64,000 nucleotides of DNA, from positions 3,159,501 through 3,223,500 of the forward strand of contig NZ_CP125378.1 of the NCBI RefSeq assembly GCF_034008635.1, read 5' to 3'. A program made the translations under genes and the position numbers. Of this stretch, positions 55,839 through 63,105 are shown piece after piece. The DNA comes from Pseudomonas sp. P8_229. GTDB taxonomy: Bacteria > Pseudomonadota > Gammaproteobacteria > Pseudomonadales > Pseudomonadaceae. The notes beneath the pieces were generated by a model. The model saw nothing but the letters and a program-made list of their open reading frames with translations. It ran no database searches and was not told where the DNA came from. Numbering within the stretch: position 1 is the first letter of the stretch; every line of letters begins with the position of its first letter.

Positions 55839-55877
55839 GAAAACGCCGATGGCCCGTAATGGTCATCGGCGTTTTTG
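55839..55877 (+). terminator. Terminator after the MetQ-like gene
   Basis: AAAACGCCGATG (55840-55851) pairs with CATCGGCGTTTT (55864-55875) and runs into a T-tract. Confidence 0.93.
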
Positions 55878-55908
55878 TGTGAACGCAGTTTTCGGCCGGT
55901 GATTGTTC

Positions 55909-56033
55909 CTGTGGCGAGGGGATTTATCCCCGATCGGCTGCATAGCAGTCGTGAAGTCAGTCAACACGGTGCATCTATAACCCGATATCTGGGGCCGCTT
56001 CGCAGCCCATCGGGGATAAATCCCCTCGCCACA
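55909..56033. repeat. CTGTGGCGAGGGGATTTATC-type inverted repeat
   Basis: The end sequences match the element at 26534-26630 in inverted orientation, around an inner stem-like segment (GGGGCCGCTTCGCAGCCC). Second copy of this repeat family. Confidence 0.85.
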
Positions 56034-56051
56034 AAGTCAGCAGCCAGAAGC

Positions 56052-56107
56052 AAAGATCGCAGCCTTCAGCAGGTCCATGCAGGAGCTGCCGAAGGCTGCG
56101 ATCTTTT
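56052..56107. repeat. AAAGATCGCAGCC-type inverted repeat
   Basis: AAAGATCGCAGCCTTC pairs with GAAGGCTGCGATCTTT almost perfectly over 16 bases around a 24-base loop. It lies just downstream of the small minus-strand ORF and could terminate it. Confidence 0.85.
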
Positions 56108-56117
56108 GATCTTTTAT

Positions 56118-56210
56118 TCAGGCCGCTTGGGTTTTCAACGCCCGGCGCAACGCCACCAACAATTTCACAATCTCCTGCGGATCCAGTCGCTGCGGCACTT
56201 TTGCGTCCAT
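56118..56210 (-). CDS. Putative 30-aa small protein
   Basis: A short minus-strand ORF encodes MDAKVPQRLDPQEIVKLLVA followed by LRRALKTQAA. It is preceded by AAGGAAG at a good distance from the ATG, has Pseudomonas-like codons and is predicted to form an amphipathic helix. It has no Cys and no internal Met. It lies divergent from the downstream ABC transporter operon and ends at a strong palindrome. The family is not recognised; a real small gene is likely but unproven. Confidence 0.45.
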   Translation of the reverse strand: MDAKVPQRLDPQEIVKLLVALRRALKTQAA

Positions 56211-56312
56211 GTTGTCTTCCTTGTAATGGTTTGGCCGGGGGAGTCTGGCCAAAAGCTGTTCGTCCTTGGAGGGCTTTCATGCAAAAAAGATCCTTCCTAC
56301 AGCGCAGGGGAA

Positions 56313-56331
56313 AATAGCCTTCTTATTCCTT
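56313..56331 (+). promoter_or_regulatory. Shared element AATAGCCTTCTTATTCCTT
   Basis: This nearly duplicates the 18-mer at 53187-53204 and lies about 160 bases before the polar amino-acid ABC permease gene. The AT-rich stretch 56355-56420 that follows may hold the promoter. Confidence 0.5.
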
Positions 56332-56491
56332 CCCGGCAAACCCGCAAGATAGTTTTTTGGGTGATATCAATATGCTTTATCGGTATTTAAATTCTTGTTT
56401 TTATACCTATAAAGTCAGCACCTGCCGGACAGTTACCCGCTGTCCATGGACTGCATGACCGTCGCTTACCGAGCGGCGTCCAGGATGCTTC

Positions 56492-57157
56492 ATGACTTTC
56501 GACTACGCATTTATCCTCAGCACGCTGCCGGCGTTTCTCAAAGCCGTAGGCGTAACGCTGCAGGTCGGATTCATTGCCATCGGCACGTCGCTGCTGGTGG
56601 CGCTGCTCAACGCGACGATCCTGGTGTTTCGCACGCCTTACCTGCAGCGCGCCGTCGGCCTGTATGTGGAACTGGCGCGTAACACACCGCTGCTGATCCA
56701 GCTGTTCTTCGTCTACTTCGCCTTGCCGGCTATCGGCATCAAGGTTTCCGGTTTCACCGCCGCGATCATCACCATGACGTTTCTCGGTGGCGCCTACCTC
56801 ACCGAGGTGCTGCGTGCCGGCGTCGATGCCGTGCCGCAGGCGCAACTGGAATCGGGGCGTTCCATCGGCCTGTCGCGCGGCCAGTTGCTGCGCTACGTGA
56901 TCCTGCCGCACGCAGGGATTCTCAGCTTGCCGTCGCTGTTCGCCAATTTCATTTTCCTGCTCAAGGAAACCACTGTGGTCTCGGCGGTGGCGGTGCCGGA
57001 AATCCTCTACACCACCAAGAGCTACATCGCGCTCTACTACAAAACCTACGAAATGCTCGCCGTGCTGACGCTGATCTGCGTGCTGTTGTTCTTGCCGCTG
57101 TCGCTGCTGCTCAGTCGTCTGGAAAGGAGGCTCCAGCATGGCCAGTTCGGGTCTTGA
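56492..57157 (+). CDS. Polar amino-acid (probably cystine) ABC permease 1
   Basis: The 221-residue HisM/HisQ-type permease has about five membrane helices, the N-terminal ELARNTPLLIQLFFVYFALP motif and the EAA-like loop (LESGRSIGLSRGQLLRYVILPHA). It overlaps the second permease gene by 20 bases. The four-gene unit (two permeases, ATPase, binding protein) is a complete polar amino-acid importer. Cystine is the likely substrate given the flanking sulfur-starvation genes and shared promoter element, but sequence alone does not exclude other amino acids. Confidence 0.85.
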   Translation: MTFDYAFILSTLPAFLKAVGVTLQVGFIAIGTSLLVALLNATILVFRTPYLQRAVGLYVELARNTPLLIQLFFVYFALPAIGIKVSGFTAAIITMTFLGGAYLTEVLRAGVDAVPQAQLESGRSIGLSRGQLLRYVILPHAGILSLPSLFANFIFLLKETTVVSAVAVPEILYTTKSYIALYYKTYEMLAVLTLICVLLFLPLSLLLSRLERRLQHGQFGS

Positions 57158-57797
57158 ACTGCTCTGGGTGTCGTTGCCGCAACTGGCCAAAGGCGCCGGG
57201 CAAACGCTGTCGATCTCGTTTCTGAGCATCGCCATCAGCACCGTTGGCGGCGTGCTCTATGGCGTGCTGCGTACGCTCAACGTGACGTGGCTGAACGCGA
57301 TCCTGCGGGTCTATCTGGAGCTGTTCCGGGCGATTCCGGTGCTGGTCTGGCTGTACCTGTTGTTTTTCGGCCTGCCGATTTTCTTCGGCCTGAGCCTGCC
57401 GAGCTTCTGGTGCGCAGTGTTGGTGCTGTCGCTGTGGGGCGCCAGTGAGGTTGGCGAGGTGGCGCGCGGTGCGCTGCATTCGTTGCCGCGCGGGCAGCGT
57501 GAAGCGGGGCTGTCGATTGGCCTGAACGCTGCGCAGCTCTACGGCTACGTACTGTTGCCGCAAGCACTGAAGCGCATGACGCCGCCGACCATCAACGTCT
57601 ACACACGGATCATCAAGACCAGTTCACTCGCGGTGCTGATCGGCGTGGTCGACGTGATCAAGGTCGGCCAGCAGATCATCGAGCGCACCTACGAATCAGT
57701 GCTGATCTACGGCGCACTGTTCCTGTTTTTCTTCTTTATCTGCTACCCGTTGTCGGCCGCCTCGCGCGTGCTGGAACGGCGCTGGACGCAAGCATGA
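57138..57797 (+). CDS. Polar amino-acid (probably cystine) ABC permease 2
   Basis: The 219-residue partner permease has the conserved segment LELFRAIPVLVWLYLLFFGLPIFFGL and loop REAGLSIGLNAAQLYGYVLLPQALKRMTPP, which contacts the ATPase. Its start lies inside the end of permease 1 and its stop overlaps the ATPase start (ATGA), so translation is probably coupled. Codon use is normal for the region. It would form the heterodimeric channel with permease 1. Confidence 0.88.
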   Translation: MASSGLELLWVSLPQLAKGAGQTLSISFLSIAISTVGGVLYGVLRTLNVTWLNAILRVYLELFRAIPVLVWLYLLFFGLPIFFGLSLPSFWCAVLVLSLWGASEVGEVARGALHSLPRGQREAGLSIGLNAAQLYGYVLLPQALKRMTPPTINVYTRIIKTSSLAVLIGVVDVIKVGQQIIERTYESVLIYGALFLFFFFICYPLSAASRVLERRWTQA

Positions 57798-58576
57798 GCG
57801 CATTGATCGAGTTTCAGGGGTTCAACAAATTCTACGGCGAGCAGCAGGTGCTCAAGGGCATCGACCTGCACGTGCACAGCGGCGAAGTGATCGTCATTCT
57901 CGGCCCCAGCGGCTGCGGCAAAAGCACCTTGCTGCGCTGTCTCAACGGCCTGGAAGAGGCGCACAGCGGCAGCCTGAAATTTGTCGGTCGTGAACTGTTG
58001 GACAGGGCCACTGACTGGCGTGAAGTGCGCCAGCAGATCGGCATGGTGTTCCAGAGTTATCACCTGTTCCCGCACATGAGCGTGCTCGACAACCTGCTGC
58101 TCGGTCCGCTCAAAGTGCAGAAGCGTCAGCGCCGCGAAGCGCAGCAACAAGCCGAAGCCTTGCTTGAACGCGTGGGTCTGGCGGACAAGCGCGACGCCTA
58201 TCCACGCCAGCTCTCCGGCGGCCAGCAGCAACGCATCGCCATCGTCCGTTCGCTGTGCATGAACCCGCGAGTGATGCTCTTCGATGAAGTCACCGCCGCC
58301 CTCGACCCGGAGATGGTCAAGGAAGTGCTGCAAGTGATTCAGGGCCTGGCCCGCGAGGGCATGACCCTGCTGATCGTCACCCACGAAATGGCCTTCGCTC
58401 GCGCGGTGGCCGATCGCATCGTGTTTATGGATGCCGGGCGCATCCTTGAACAGAACCCGCCCGAGATTTTCTTTACGAACCCGCAAACCGCACGCGCGCA
58501 GCAGTTCCTGGAGAAGTTCTCCTTCGTTGCAACACTGCCCAAAACGAATCCGAAAAAGGAACTGGAACCGCTATGA
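57794..58576 (+). CDS. Polar amino-acid ABC ATPase (GlnQ/TcyN type)
   Basis: The 260-residue ATPase has Walker A GPSGCGKST, ABC signature LSGGQQQRIAIVRSL, Walker B MLFDEVTAALDPE (Val-Thr instead of the usual Pro-Thr/Ser after Glu) and switch His in VTHEMAFARAVADR. The alanine-for-serine and VTAALDP variants are common in polar amino-acid importers. Start and stop overlap its neighbours by four bases each. It energises import by the two permeases. Confidence 0.92.
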   Translation: MSALIEFQGFNKFYGEQQVLKGIDLHVHSGEVIVILGPSGCGKSTLLRCLNGLEEAHSGSLKFVGRELLDRATDWREVRQQIGMVFQSYHLFPHMSVLDNLLLGPLKVQKRQRREAQQQAEALLERVGLADKRDAYPRQLSGGQQQRIAIVRSLCMNPRVMLFDEVTAALDPEMVKEVLQVIQGLAREGMTLLIVTHEMAFARAVADRIVFMDAGRILEQNPPEIFFTNPQTARAQQFLEKFSFVATLPKTNPKKELEPL

Positions 58577-59454
58577 AAACTGCCAAGTCATCCCTGTTTT
58601 TACTGCCACTGCTCGGCCTTGCGCTGCTTGCAGGCTGCAACAAATCCGCAGAACCGGCCAAGCCGAAAGTCGCCAGCGAAAGCGCCGCACCGGCCGGTTA
58701 CCTGGACAAGATCAAGGCTCGTGACAAACTGATCGTCGGCGTGTTCACCGACAAACCGCCATTCGGTTTCGTCGATGAGGCCGGGCGCTACGTCGGCTTC
58801 GACACCGACATCGGTCGACGTTTCGCCAAGGACCTGCTGGGCGATGAAAACAAAGTCGAGTTCGTTGCCGTGGAACCGGCGAGCCGCATTCCGTTCCTGC
58901 AAAGCGACAAGGTCGACCTGATCCTTGCCAACATGACCGTGACCCCGGAGCGCAAGGAAGCGGTGGAGTTCACCAACCCGAACCTCAAGGTCGCGGTGCA
59001 GGCGCTGGTGCCACAGAGCAGCTCGGTGAAAAACCTCGATGACCTGGCAACCCGCACCACCATCGTCACCACCGGTACGACCGCCGACATCTGGCTGACC
59101 AAGAATCACCCGGACTGGAAACTGCTGAAGTTCGAGAAAAACTCCGAGTCGCTGCAAGCCTTGGCCAATGGCCGTGGCGATGCCTACGCGCAGGACAATC
59201 TGGTGCTGTTCAGCTGGGCCAAGCAGAACCCGGGCTACCGTGTGCTGGACGAAAAGCTCGGCGCTGAAGCACCGATTGCGCCGGCGGTGAAGAAGGGCAA
59301 TATCGAGCTGCGTGACTGGGTGAATACCGAGCTGACCAAGTTGGGTGAGGAGAAATATCTGCTCAAACTGTACGACCAATATGTGCGTAAAGAGCTGAGC
59401 GATGACACCAAGCCTGAGAGCGTGATTGTCGAAGGTGGCAAGTGGCAGGGGTGA
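58573..59454 (+). CDS. Polar amino-acid (probably cystine) binding lipoprotein
   Basis: The 293-residue protein has a lipobox (LALLAGC, Cys22), so it is tethered to a membrane rather than free in the periplasm. The mature part is a type II solute-binding protein of the SBP_bac_3 family: DKLIVGVFTDKPPFGFVDEAGRYVGFDTDIGRRFAKDLLG, LILANMTVTPERKEAVEFTNPN and ANGRGDAYAQDNLVLF. It has one Cys (the lipid anchor) and one internal Met. Final gene of the operon; a REP pair follows. Confidence 0.9.
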   Translation: MKTAKSSLFLLPLLGLALLAGCNKSAEPAKPKVASESAAPAGYLDKIKARDKLIVGVFTDKPPFGFVDEAGRYVGFDTDIGRRFAKDLLGDENKVEFVAVEPASRIPFLQSDKVDLILANMTVTPERKEAVEFTNPNLKVAVQALVPQSSSVKNLDDLATRTTIVTTGTTADIWLTKNHPDWKLLKFEKNSESLQALANGRGDAYAQDNLVLFSWAKQNPGYRVLDEKLGAEAPIAPAVKKGNIELRDWVNTELTKLGEEKYLLKLYDQYVRKELSDDTKPESVIVEGGKWQG

Positions 59455-59485
59455 TTCATTGATTCAGCGGTGACGCTTGAATCGC

Positions 59486-59566
59486 TTCGCGAGCAAGCTC
59501 GCTCCCACATTGGACCGCGTCCGTGGGGACAACTCGGTCAACTGTGGGAGCGGGCTTGCTCGCGAA
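59486..59566. repeat. REP inverted pair
   Basis: TTCGCGAGCAAGCTCGCTCC faces TGTGGGAGCGGGCTTGCTCG between convergent genes. Confidence 0.9.
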
Positions 59567-59586
59567 AGCGGTGGTTCAGGCACCGC

Positions 59587-60783
59587 TCAATCCGGCCAGT
59601 TCCAGGCCGGCTCATCCAGCACCCGCTGTCCGACAATCCCGGTCTGCCCGAGCGTCTTCTCCAACACGATGCAATTACATTCGGGATCCTCCTGCAACGC
59701 TGAAATCAATCGGCGCGCGTGCGACACCACCCACACCTGACACTGCTCCGATGCACGAATGATCAACCGCGCCAGCGCCGGCAACAGATCCGGATGCAGA
59801 CTGGTTTCCGGTTCGTTCAGCACCATCAATGTCGGCGGCCTCGGCGTCAGCAACGCCGCGACCAGCAGCAGATAACGCAACGTCCCGTCCGACAGCTCCG
59901 CTGCTGACAACGGCCGCAACAATCCTTCCTGATAGAACTCGATGGCAAAGCGTCCGCCAGCCTGGGCTTCGATGTGCAGCCGCGCACCGGGGAAGGCATC
60001 GCTGATTGCGTCACGCATGGCGTCGCCGTCACCGATCTCGATGATGGTCTGCAACGCGGCCGCCAGATCGCGGCCATCGTGATGCAGGACCGGTGTGCGC
60101 GTACCCAGCTGCGGTTGGCGCACCGGCGCGTCGGCGTCACTGCGAAAGTGGTCGTAGAAGCGCCAGCGGCGAATGAACTCGCGCATCTGAAACACTTCCG
60201 GCGAGTTGCGCAGGCTGCCAACCTGATCGAACAGACTGTCGAAATTCGGTGTGTGCTGCGCCAGCACATCCCATTTACGCTCGGCGCGGGCGCGGATCAT
60301 CGGGCCGTCGCGATCCACCAGCAGGCTGGCGGGACGGTAATGCGGCCCTGCCCAAATGCATTCACGTTTGATCTGCGGATCGAGGCTGAAGCGCGAGGGA
60401 ATCGGGCGCGAGTGTTCGGGCAGCATGAAGTGCCCGTTGGAATCGGGCAGCCCGAGGCTGATCGAATAGCTGAAATCCTCCCCGGCAAACCCCAGGCGCA
60501 AGCGCTTCACGCCCTGGCGCACTGTCGGCTCGATGGCTACTTCGCCGTTGCGCATGCGCCGACTGAGGGTTTCCGGCCCGGCCCAGAACGTCGAATCCAG
60601 CCCGCCCTCACGTGCAAGCGCGTTGACCACGCCGCCCTGAGCGGTTTCCGCCAGCAGCCGCAAGGCCCGGTAGAGATTGGACTTGCCGCTGCCGTTGGGG
60701 CCGGTGATCAGGTTCAGCCGGCCCAGCGGGATCACGAGTTTGTTGATCGAGCGGTAATTGGCCACCGCCAGGGTGTTGAGCAT
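59587..60783 (-). CDS. AAA-family ATPase (RecF/SMC-like, AAA21-type)
   Basis: The 398-residue protein begins MLNTLAVANYRSINKLVIPLGRLNLITGPNGSGKSNLYRAL, with Walker A GPNGSGKSN in the position usual for RecF/OLD-like ATPases. Near the C-terminus lie LSDGTLRYLLLVAALLTPRPPTLMVLNEPETSLHPDLLPALARLI (signature-like and Walker B) and VWVVSHARRLISAL. There is no TOPRIM nuclease domain, so it is not an OLD endonuclease. Proteins of this type are widespread and mostly uncharacterised; roles in DNA transactions or defence have been suggested. No partner gene is adjacent. The start at MLNTLAV is preferred over an upstream in-frame Met. Confidence 0.82.
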   Translation of the reverse strand: MLNTLAVANYRSINKLVIPLGRLNLITGPNGSGKSNLYRALRLLAETAQGGVVNALAREGGLDSTFWAGPETLSRRMRNGEVAIEPTVRQGVKRLRLGFAGEDFSYSISLGLPDSNGHFMLPEHSRPIPSRFSLDPQIKRECIWAGPHYRPASLLVDRDGPMIRARAERKWDVLAQHTPNFDSLFDQVGSLRNSPEVFQMREFIRRWRFYDHFRSDADAPVRQPQLGTRTPVLHHDGRDLAAALQTIIEIGDGDAMRDAISDAFPGARLHIEAQAGGRFAIEFYQEGLLRPLSAAELSDGTLRYLLLVAALLTPRPPTLMVLNEPETSLHPDLLPALARLIIRASEQCQVWVVSHARRLISALQEDPECNCIVLEKTLGQTGIVGQRVLDEPAWNWPD

Positions 60784-60940
60784 GCAAGGCCTTTTTCGGG
60801 TGTGGCTGATGAGCAACAGGATACCCCTTAACGACGCATCGGATTTTTCTTCATAAGCCGGACGTGCAAGCTGGGAACCCTGTTCTAAGCTCTGAAGTCG
60901 TATCGTCCTGATCGTCTAAAAATAATGCCAAGGAGTCTGC

Positions 60941-62044
60941 ATGGCGGGTCCCGGATTGAAAGTGCTGGCGGCGCTGAGTGCCATTGCCTTGCTGACCGCT
61001 TGCGGCGACAAGAAGCCCCCTCAGGAATACTTGCCACGGGTCTTTGTGCAAGAGGTCAAACCGGCCAATTACGCCGCTGCGGTGACCCTCACCGGTGACG
61101 TGCAGGCGCGGGTGCAGACCGAACTTTCGTTCCGGGTCGGTGGCAAGATCATCCAGCGCATGGTCGATGTCAGTGACCGGGTCAGCGCCAAGCAAGTGCT
61201 GGCCAAACTCGACCCCAAGGATCTGCAGACCAACGTCGATTCTGCTCAAGCCCAGGTTATCGCCGAGCAAGCACGGGTCAAGCAGAGTGCGGCGGCGTTC
61301 GTGCGCCAGCAGAAACTGCTGCCCAAGAGCTACACCAGCCAGAGCGAATACGATTCCGCGCAAGCGGCTTTGCGCAGCAGCCAGAGCGCCCTGAGTGCGG
61401 CGCAGGCGCAATTGGCCAACGCCAAAGACCAGTTGAGCTACACCTCGCTGATCGCCGATGCTCCCGGGGTGATCACCGAGCGTCAGGCCGAAGTCGGCCA
61501 GGTGGTGCAGGCCACCGCGCCGATCTTCTCGCTGGCCCGCGATGGCGACCGTGACGCCGTGTTCAACGTTTACGAATCGCTGCTGGCCGAGCGCCCTTCG
61601 GATCGCTCGATTGTCGTCAGCCTGCTCGACAACCCGGCCATCAAAACCACCGGCACGGTGCGTGAAATCACCCCGGCGGTGTCGGCGCAGTCCGGCACAG
61701 TGCAAGTCAAAGTCAGTCTCGACAGCCTGCCGCAGGGCATGCAGCTGGGCTCGGTGGTGAGTGCCACGGCCAAGGGCAGCGGCAAGTCGGCGGTGGAGTT
61801 GCCATGGTCGGCGCTGACTAAAAACATCAGCGATCCGGCGGTGTGGATGGTTGACGATAAAGGTGAAGCGCAGCTGCACAACGTCACGGTCAGCCGCTAC
61901 CTGATCGGCAAGGTCATCATCAGCGACGGCCTCAAGGGTGGGGAAAAAGTCATAATCGCGGGTGGGCAGCTGCTGCATCCGGGCATGAAAGTCGAAATTG
62001 CTGAAAACACCTATAAAGGTCTGCAATCAGGAGCACAGCCATGA
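60941..62044 (+). CDS. triA: RND efflux membrane-fusion lipoprotein 1 (TriA-like)
   Basis: The 367-residue periplasmic adaptor has a lipoprotein signal (ALLTACG). A split lipoyl/barrel-sandwich fold (TELSFRVGGKIIQRMVDVSDRVSAKQVLAKLDPKDLQ and YTSLIADAPGVITERQAEVGQVVQ) surrounds an alpha-helical hairpin, followed by beta-barrel and membrane-proximal domains. The next gene is a second adaptor and the third an RND pump, the unusual order seen in TriABC of P. aeruginosa, where both adaptors are required. The stop codon overlaps the next ATG (ATGA). AAGGAG precedes the start. Confidence 0.88.
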   Translation: MAGPGLKVLAALSAIALLTACGDKKPPQEYLPRVFVQEVKPANYAAAVTLTGDVQARVQTELSFRVGGKIIQRMVDVSDRVSAKQVLAKLDPKDLQTNVDSAQAQVIAEQARVKQSAAAFVRQQKLLPKSYTSQSEYDSAQAALRSSQSALSAAQAQLANAKDQLSYTSLIADAPGVITERQAEVGQVVQATAPIFSLARDGDRDAVFNVYESLLAERPSDRSIVVSLLDNPAIKTTGTVREITPAVSAQSGTVQVKVSLDSLPQGMQLGSVVSATAKGSGKSAVELPWSALTKNISDPAVWMVDDKGEAQLHNVTVSRYLIGKVIISDGLKGGEKVIIAGGQLLHPGMKVEIAENTYKGLQSGAQP

Positions 62045-63105
62045 AGCGTCTGGGGCTGTTATCCGTCGGTGTGTTGCTGGCCGCCTGCTCGAAAAGCGAG
62101 CCGCCACCGGAGCCCGTGCGGCCGGTGCTGTCGATCAAGGTAGAGGCGCTGAACGAGGAAACCCTCGGGCGTTTTGCCGGCAGCATTCAGGCGCGTTACG
62201 AGAGCAACACCGGGTTCCGCGTCGGCGGGCGCATCGCCAGCCGTAACGTCGATGTCGGCGCCGAGGTGCAGAAGGGCACGCTGCTCGCCACCCTCGACCC
62301 GTCCGACCAGCAGAACCAGTTGCGCTCGGCCCAGGGCGATCTGGCCAAGGTCCAGGCGCAGCTGATCAACGCCCAGGCCAACGCCCGGCGGCAGCAGGCA
62401 CTGTTCGATCGCGGGGTGGGTGCGCAGGCGCAACTGGACATCGCCAACACGGACCTGAAAACCACCCAGGCGTCACTGGACCAGGCACGGGCGGCGGTCA
62501 ACCAGAGCCAGGATCAACTGGGCTACACCGAGTTGCGCTCCGACCACAAAGCGGTGGTCACCGCGTGGAATGCCGAGGCCGGGCAAGTGGTGACGGCCGG
62601 TCAGCAGGTGGTGACCCTGGCGCAACCGGACATCAAGGAAGCGGTGATCGATCTGCCGGACACGCTGGTCGATCAGATCCCTTCCGATGTGGTGTTTCTG
62701 GTGGCCGGGCAACTCGACCCGAGCATCAATACCACGGCGACCATTCGCGAAATCGAACCGCAGGCCCAAAGCGCCACGCGCACCCGCCGCGCACGGCTGA
62801 CGCTGGCCAATACCCCCGATGGCTTCCGCCTCGGCACGGCAATCAGTGTGACCCTCAGCTCGGCGATCAAACCGCGGATCGAATTACCCTCCACGGCCCT
62901 GCAGGAAGCCGACGGCAAGACTCGCATCTGGGTGATCGATACTCAAAGCAAAACCGTCGCGCCCCGCGACGTCAGCGTGATCAGCCGCACCAACGGCACC
63001 GTGGTGCTGGCCGGCGGGGTCAAGTCCGGTGAGCGGGTGGTCAGTGCAGGCGTCAACAGTCTCAAACCCGGACAAGCCGTGAAACTCGACGAGGACAGTC
63101 AATGA
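62041..63105 (+). CDS. triB: RND efflux membrane-fusion lipoprotein 2 (TriB-like)
   Basis: The 354-residue second adaptor has lipobox LLAACS, the motif SNTGFRVGGRIASRNVDVGAEVQKGTLLATLDPSDQQNQL, a helical hairpin (about residues 95-160) and the second lipoyl half LGYTELRSDHKAVVTAWNAEAGQVV. It is similar to but clearly diverged from adaptor 1, so the pair arose by an old duplication. It overlaps both neighbours by four bases. In TriABC the two adaptors act as a heteromeric assembly with the pump TriC and the outer-membrane channel OpmH. Confidence 0.88.
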   Translation: MKRLGLLSVGVLLAACSKSEPPPEPVRPVLSIKVEALNEETLGRFAGSIQARYESNTGFRVGGRIASRNVDVGAEVQKGTLLATLDPSDQQNQLRSAQGDLAKVQAQLINAQANARRQQALFDRGVGAQAQLDIANTDLKTTQASLDQARAAVNQSQDQLGYTELRSDHKAVVTAWNAEAGQVVTAGQQVVTLAQPDIKEAVIDLPDTLVDQIPSDVVFLVAGQLDPSINTTATIREIEPQAQSATRTRRARLTLANTPDGFRLGTAISVTLSSAIKPRIELPSTALQEADGKTRIWVIDTQSKTVAPRDVSVISRTNGTVVLAGGVKSGERVVSAGVNSLKPGQAVKLDEDSQ

